A stretch of DNA of 64,000 nt from CATQHB01 sp965262595 (GTDB lineage Bacteria; Chloroflexota; Dehalococcoidia; Lucifugimonadales; UBA3495): the NCBI GenBank assembly GCA_965262595.1, contig OZ253548.1, forward strand, positions 3,100,001 to 3,164,000, written 5' to 3'. Below are positions 63,533 to 64,000 of the stretch, one piece after another (position 1 is the first letter of the stretch; each line of letters opens with the position of its first letter). The notes under the pieces were generated by a model that saw only the letters and a list, made by a program, of their open reading frames with translations, was not told the DNA's origin and ran no database searches. The translations under genes and the position numbers were made by a program.

Positions 63533-64000
63533 ATGGATAATGAAAGCCAAACTATGCAGTCCGGTAACGCTGACCGCACCAGGGCCAGGGAAATCGCCAC
63601 CTTGGCCGTCAGGCTTGCCTTCTTTGCGCTCACGATAGTGCCGCTGGGGGCACTCCTGATGCCGTGGATAACTCTGGACGGCACCGGGGAGACTTATACG
63701 GGCATAGCGACGGTAGCATTGCTGGCCTCGCCGGTAAGTGCCTACCTGTACGAGGTCACTCCCCTGCAGGCAGCAACACTGACCATTGGTACTGCTCTGA
63801 TTGCGTTATTGTCGATGCTCACTGCCTATTACTATCACCGGCGCAAGTCCATTTACTGGGCGCCGTTGGTGATGTTGGCCCTCGCCCTCGCCCTCGCCTA
63901 TGGAACGAGCGACTTAGTAAACGCAACACACACCGGCCTGTTTGTGGTCATGGCCACCGCAGTTCTGCTGATACTGCACCAAACCCTGATACGATTGCAG
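63533..64000 (+). CDS. Multi-pass membrane protein, truncated by window end
   Basis: The ATG at 63533 opens a frame that stays open to the last base (156 codons). After a polar N-terminus (DNESQTMQSGNADRTRARE) there are about four hydrophobic segments: LAVRLAFFALTIVPLGALLM, AATLTIGTALIALLSMLTAY, YWAPLVMLALALALAYG and GLFVVMATAVLLILHQTLI. No family is recognised. It starts two bases after the stop of the coiled-coil protein, so it is part of the same unit. Confidence 0.65.
   Translation, partial: MDNESQTMQSGNADRTRAREIATLAVRLAFFALTIVPLGALLMPWITLDGTGETYTGIATVALLASPVSAYLYEVTPLQAATLTIGTALIALLSMLTAYYYHRRKSIYWAPLVMLALALALAYGTSDLVNATHTGLFVVMATAVLLILHQTLIRLQ

Overview
The window looks like a chromosomal segment of a Chloroflexota bacterium, most likely Dehalococcoidia or the SAR202 lineage. 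The clues are a 16S rRNA gene standing alone with its own promoter and terminator and no 23S/5S behind it, a tmRNA whose tag reads GEREFALAA (from memory close to the Dehalococcoides tag GERELVLAG), a lipoprotein with a Val/Glu-rich stalk, and paired amidase, LLM-flavin and thiolase/OB-fold genes. This placement is inference; no 16S comparison could be run.

Layout. 1-7.5 kb: replication and transcription core (3' part of dnaE, dnaG, rpoD). 7.6-11.3 kb: two small orphans, then a minus-strand glmU-corC pair. 11.6-13.3 kb: GatC-like protein plus amidase. 13.3-16.9 kb: a repeated accessory cassette of three related ~95-aa proteins, two HsdR_N-like nucleases and a retropepsin-like protease. 16.9-18.8 kb: cupin and a second amidase. 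19.0-20.9 kb: the isolated 16S unit. 21-24.3 kb: thiL-tsaE-tsaB-ndk, with rsfS convergent. 24.5-26.3 kb: thiolase plus Zn-ribbon/OB-fold partner. 26.4-30.9 kb: accessory patch with a broken Nudix gene, an AIPR-family protein, two almost identical VOC genes and an Uma2-type nuclease. 30.9-33.6 kb: LLM-flavin oxidoreductase and pyruvate kinase. 33.7-39.7 kb: gltB-gltD on the minus strand. 39.97-40.32 kb: ssrA (tmRNA), followed by a serine-recombinase remnant.

41.4-46.8 kb holds a tight five-gene operon: an unknown protein, a BREX/Pgl-type ATPase relative that has lost its P-loop, an intact DUF2791 (BrxD-like) ATPase, an unknown protein and a SNF2 helicase. PglZ, PglX and BrxL are absent. Its position beside ssrA and a recombinase remnant suggests a defence island, and it is the best candidate here for an undescribed system. 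The 13.3-16.9 kb cassette is the second.

47-53.4 kb is decaying accessory DNA: an RHH/RelE pair with a frameshifted toxin, a LuxR-type response regulator broken twice, and a large FN3/cadherin surface protein broken in about four places. 54-55.9 kb is an HsdR gene without its N-terminus, abutting a complete minus-strand oligopeptide ABC operon (55.9-61.7 kb). An IS982 transposase remnant and two membrane proteins, the last running off the end, close the window.

Long core genes are uninterrupted, while short accessory genes carry many frameshifts, often in G/C runs. That suggests real decay of accessory DNA, although sequencing or assembly error cannot be excluded without reads.
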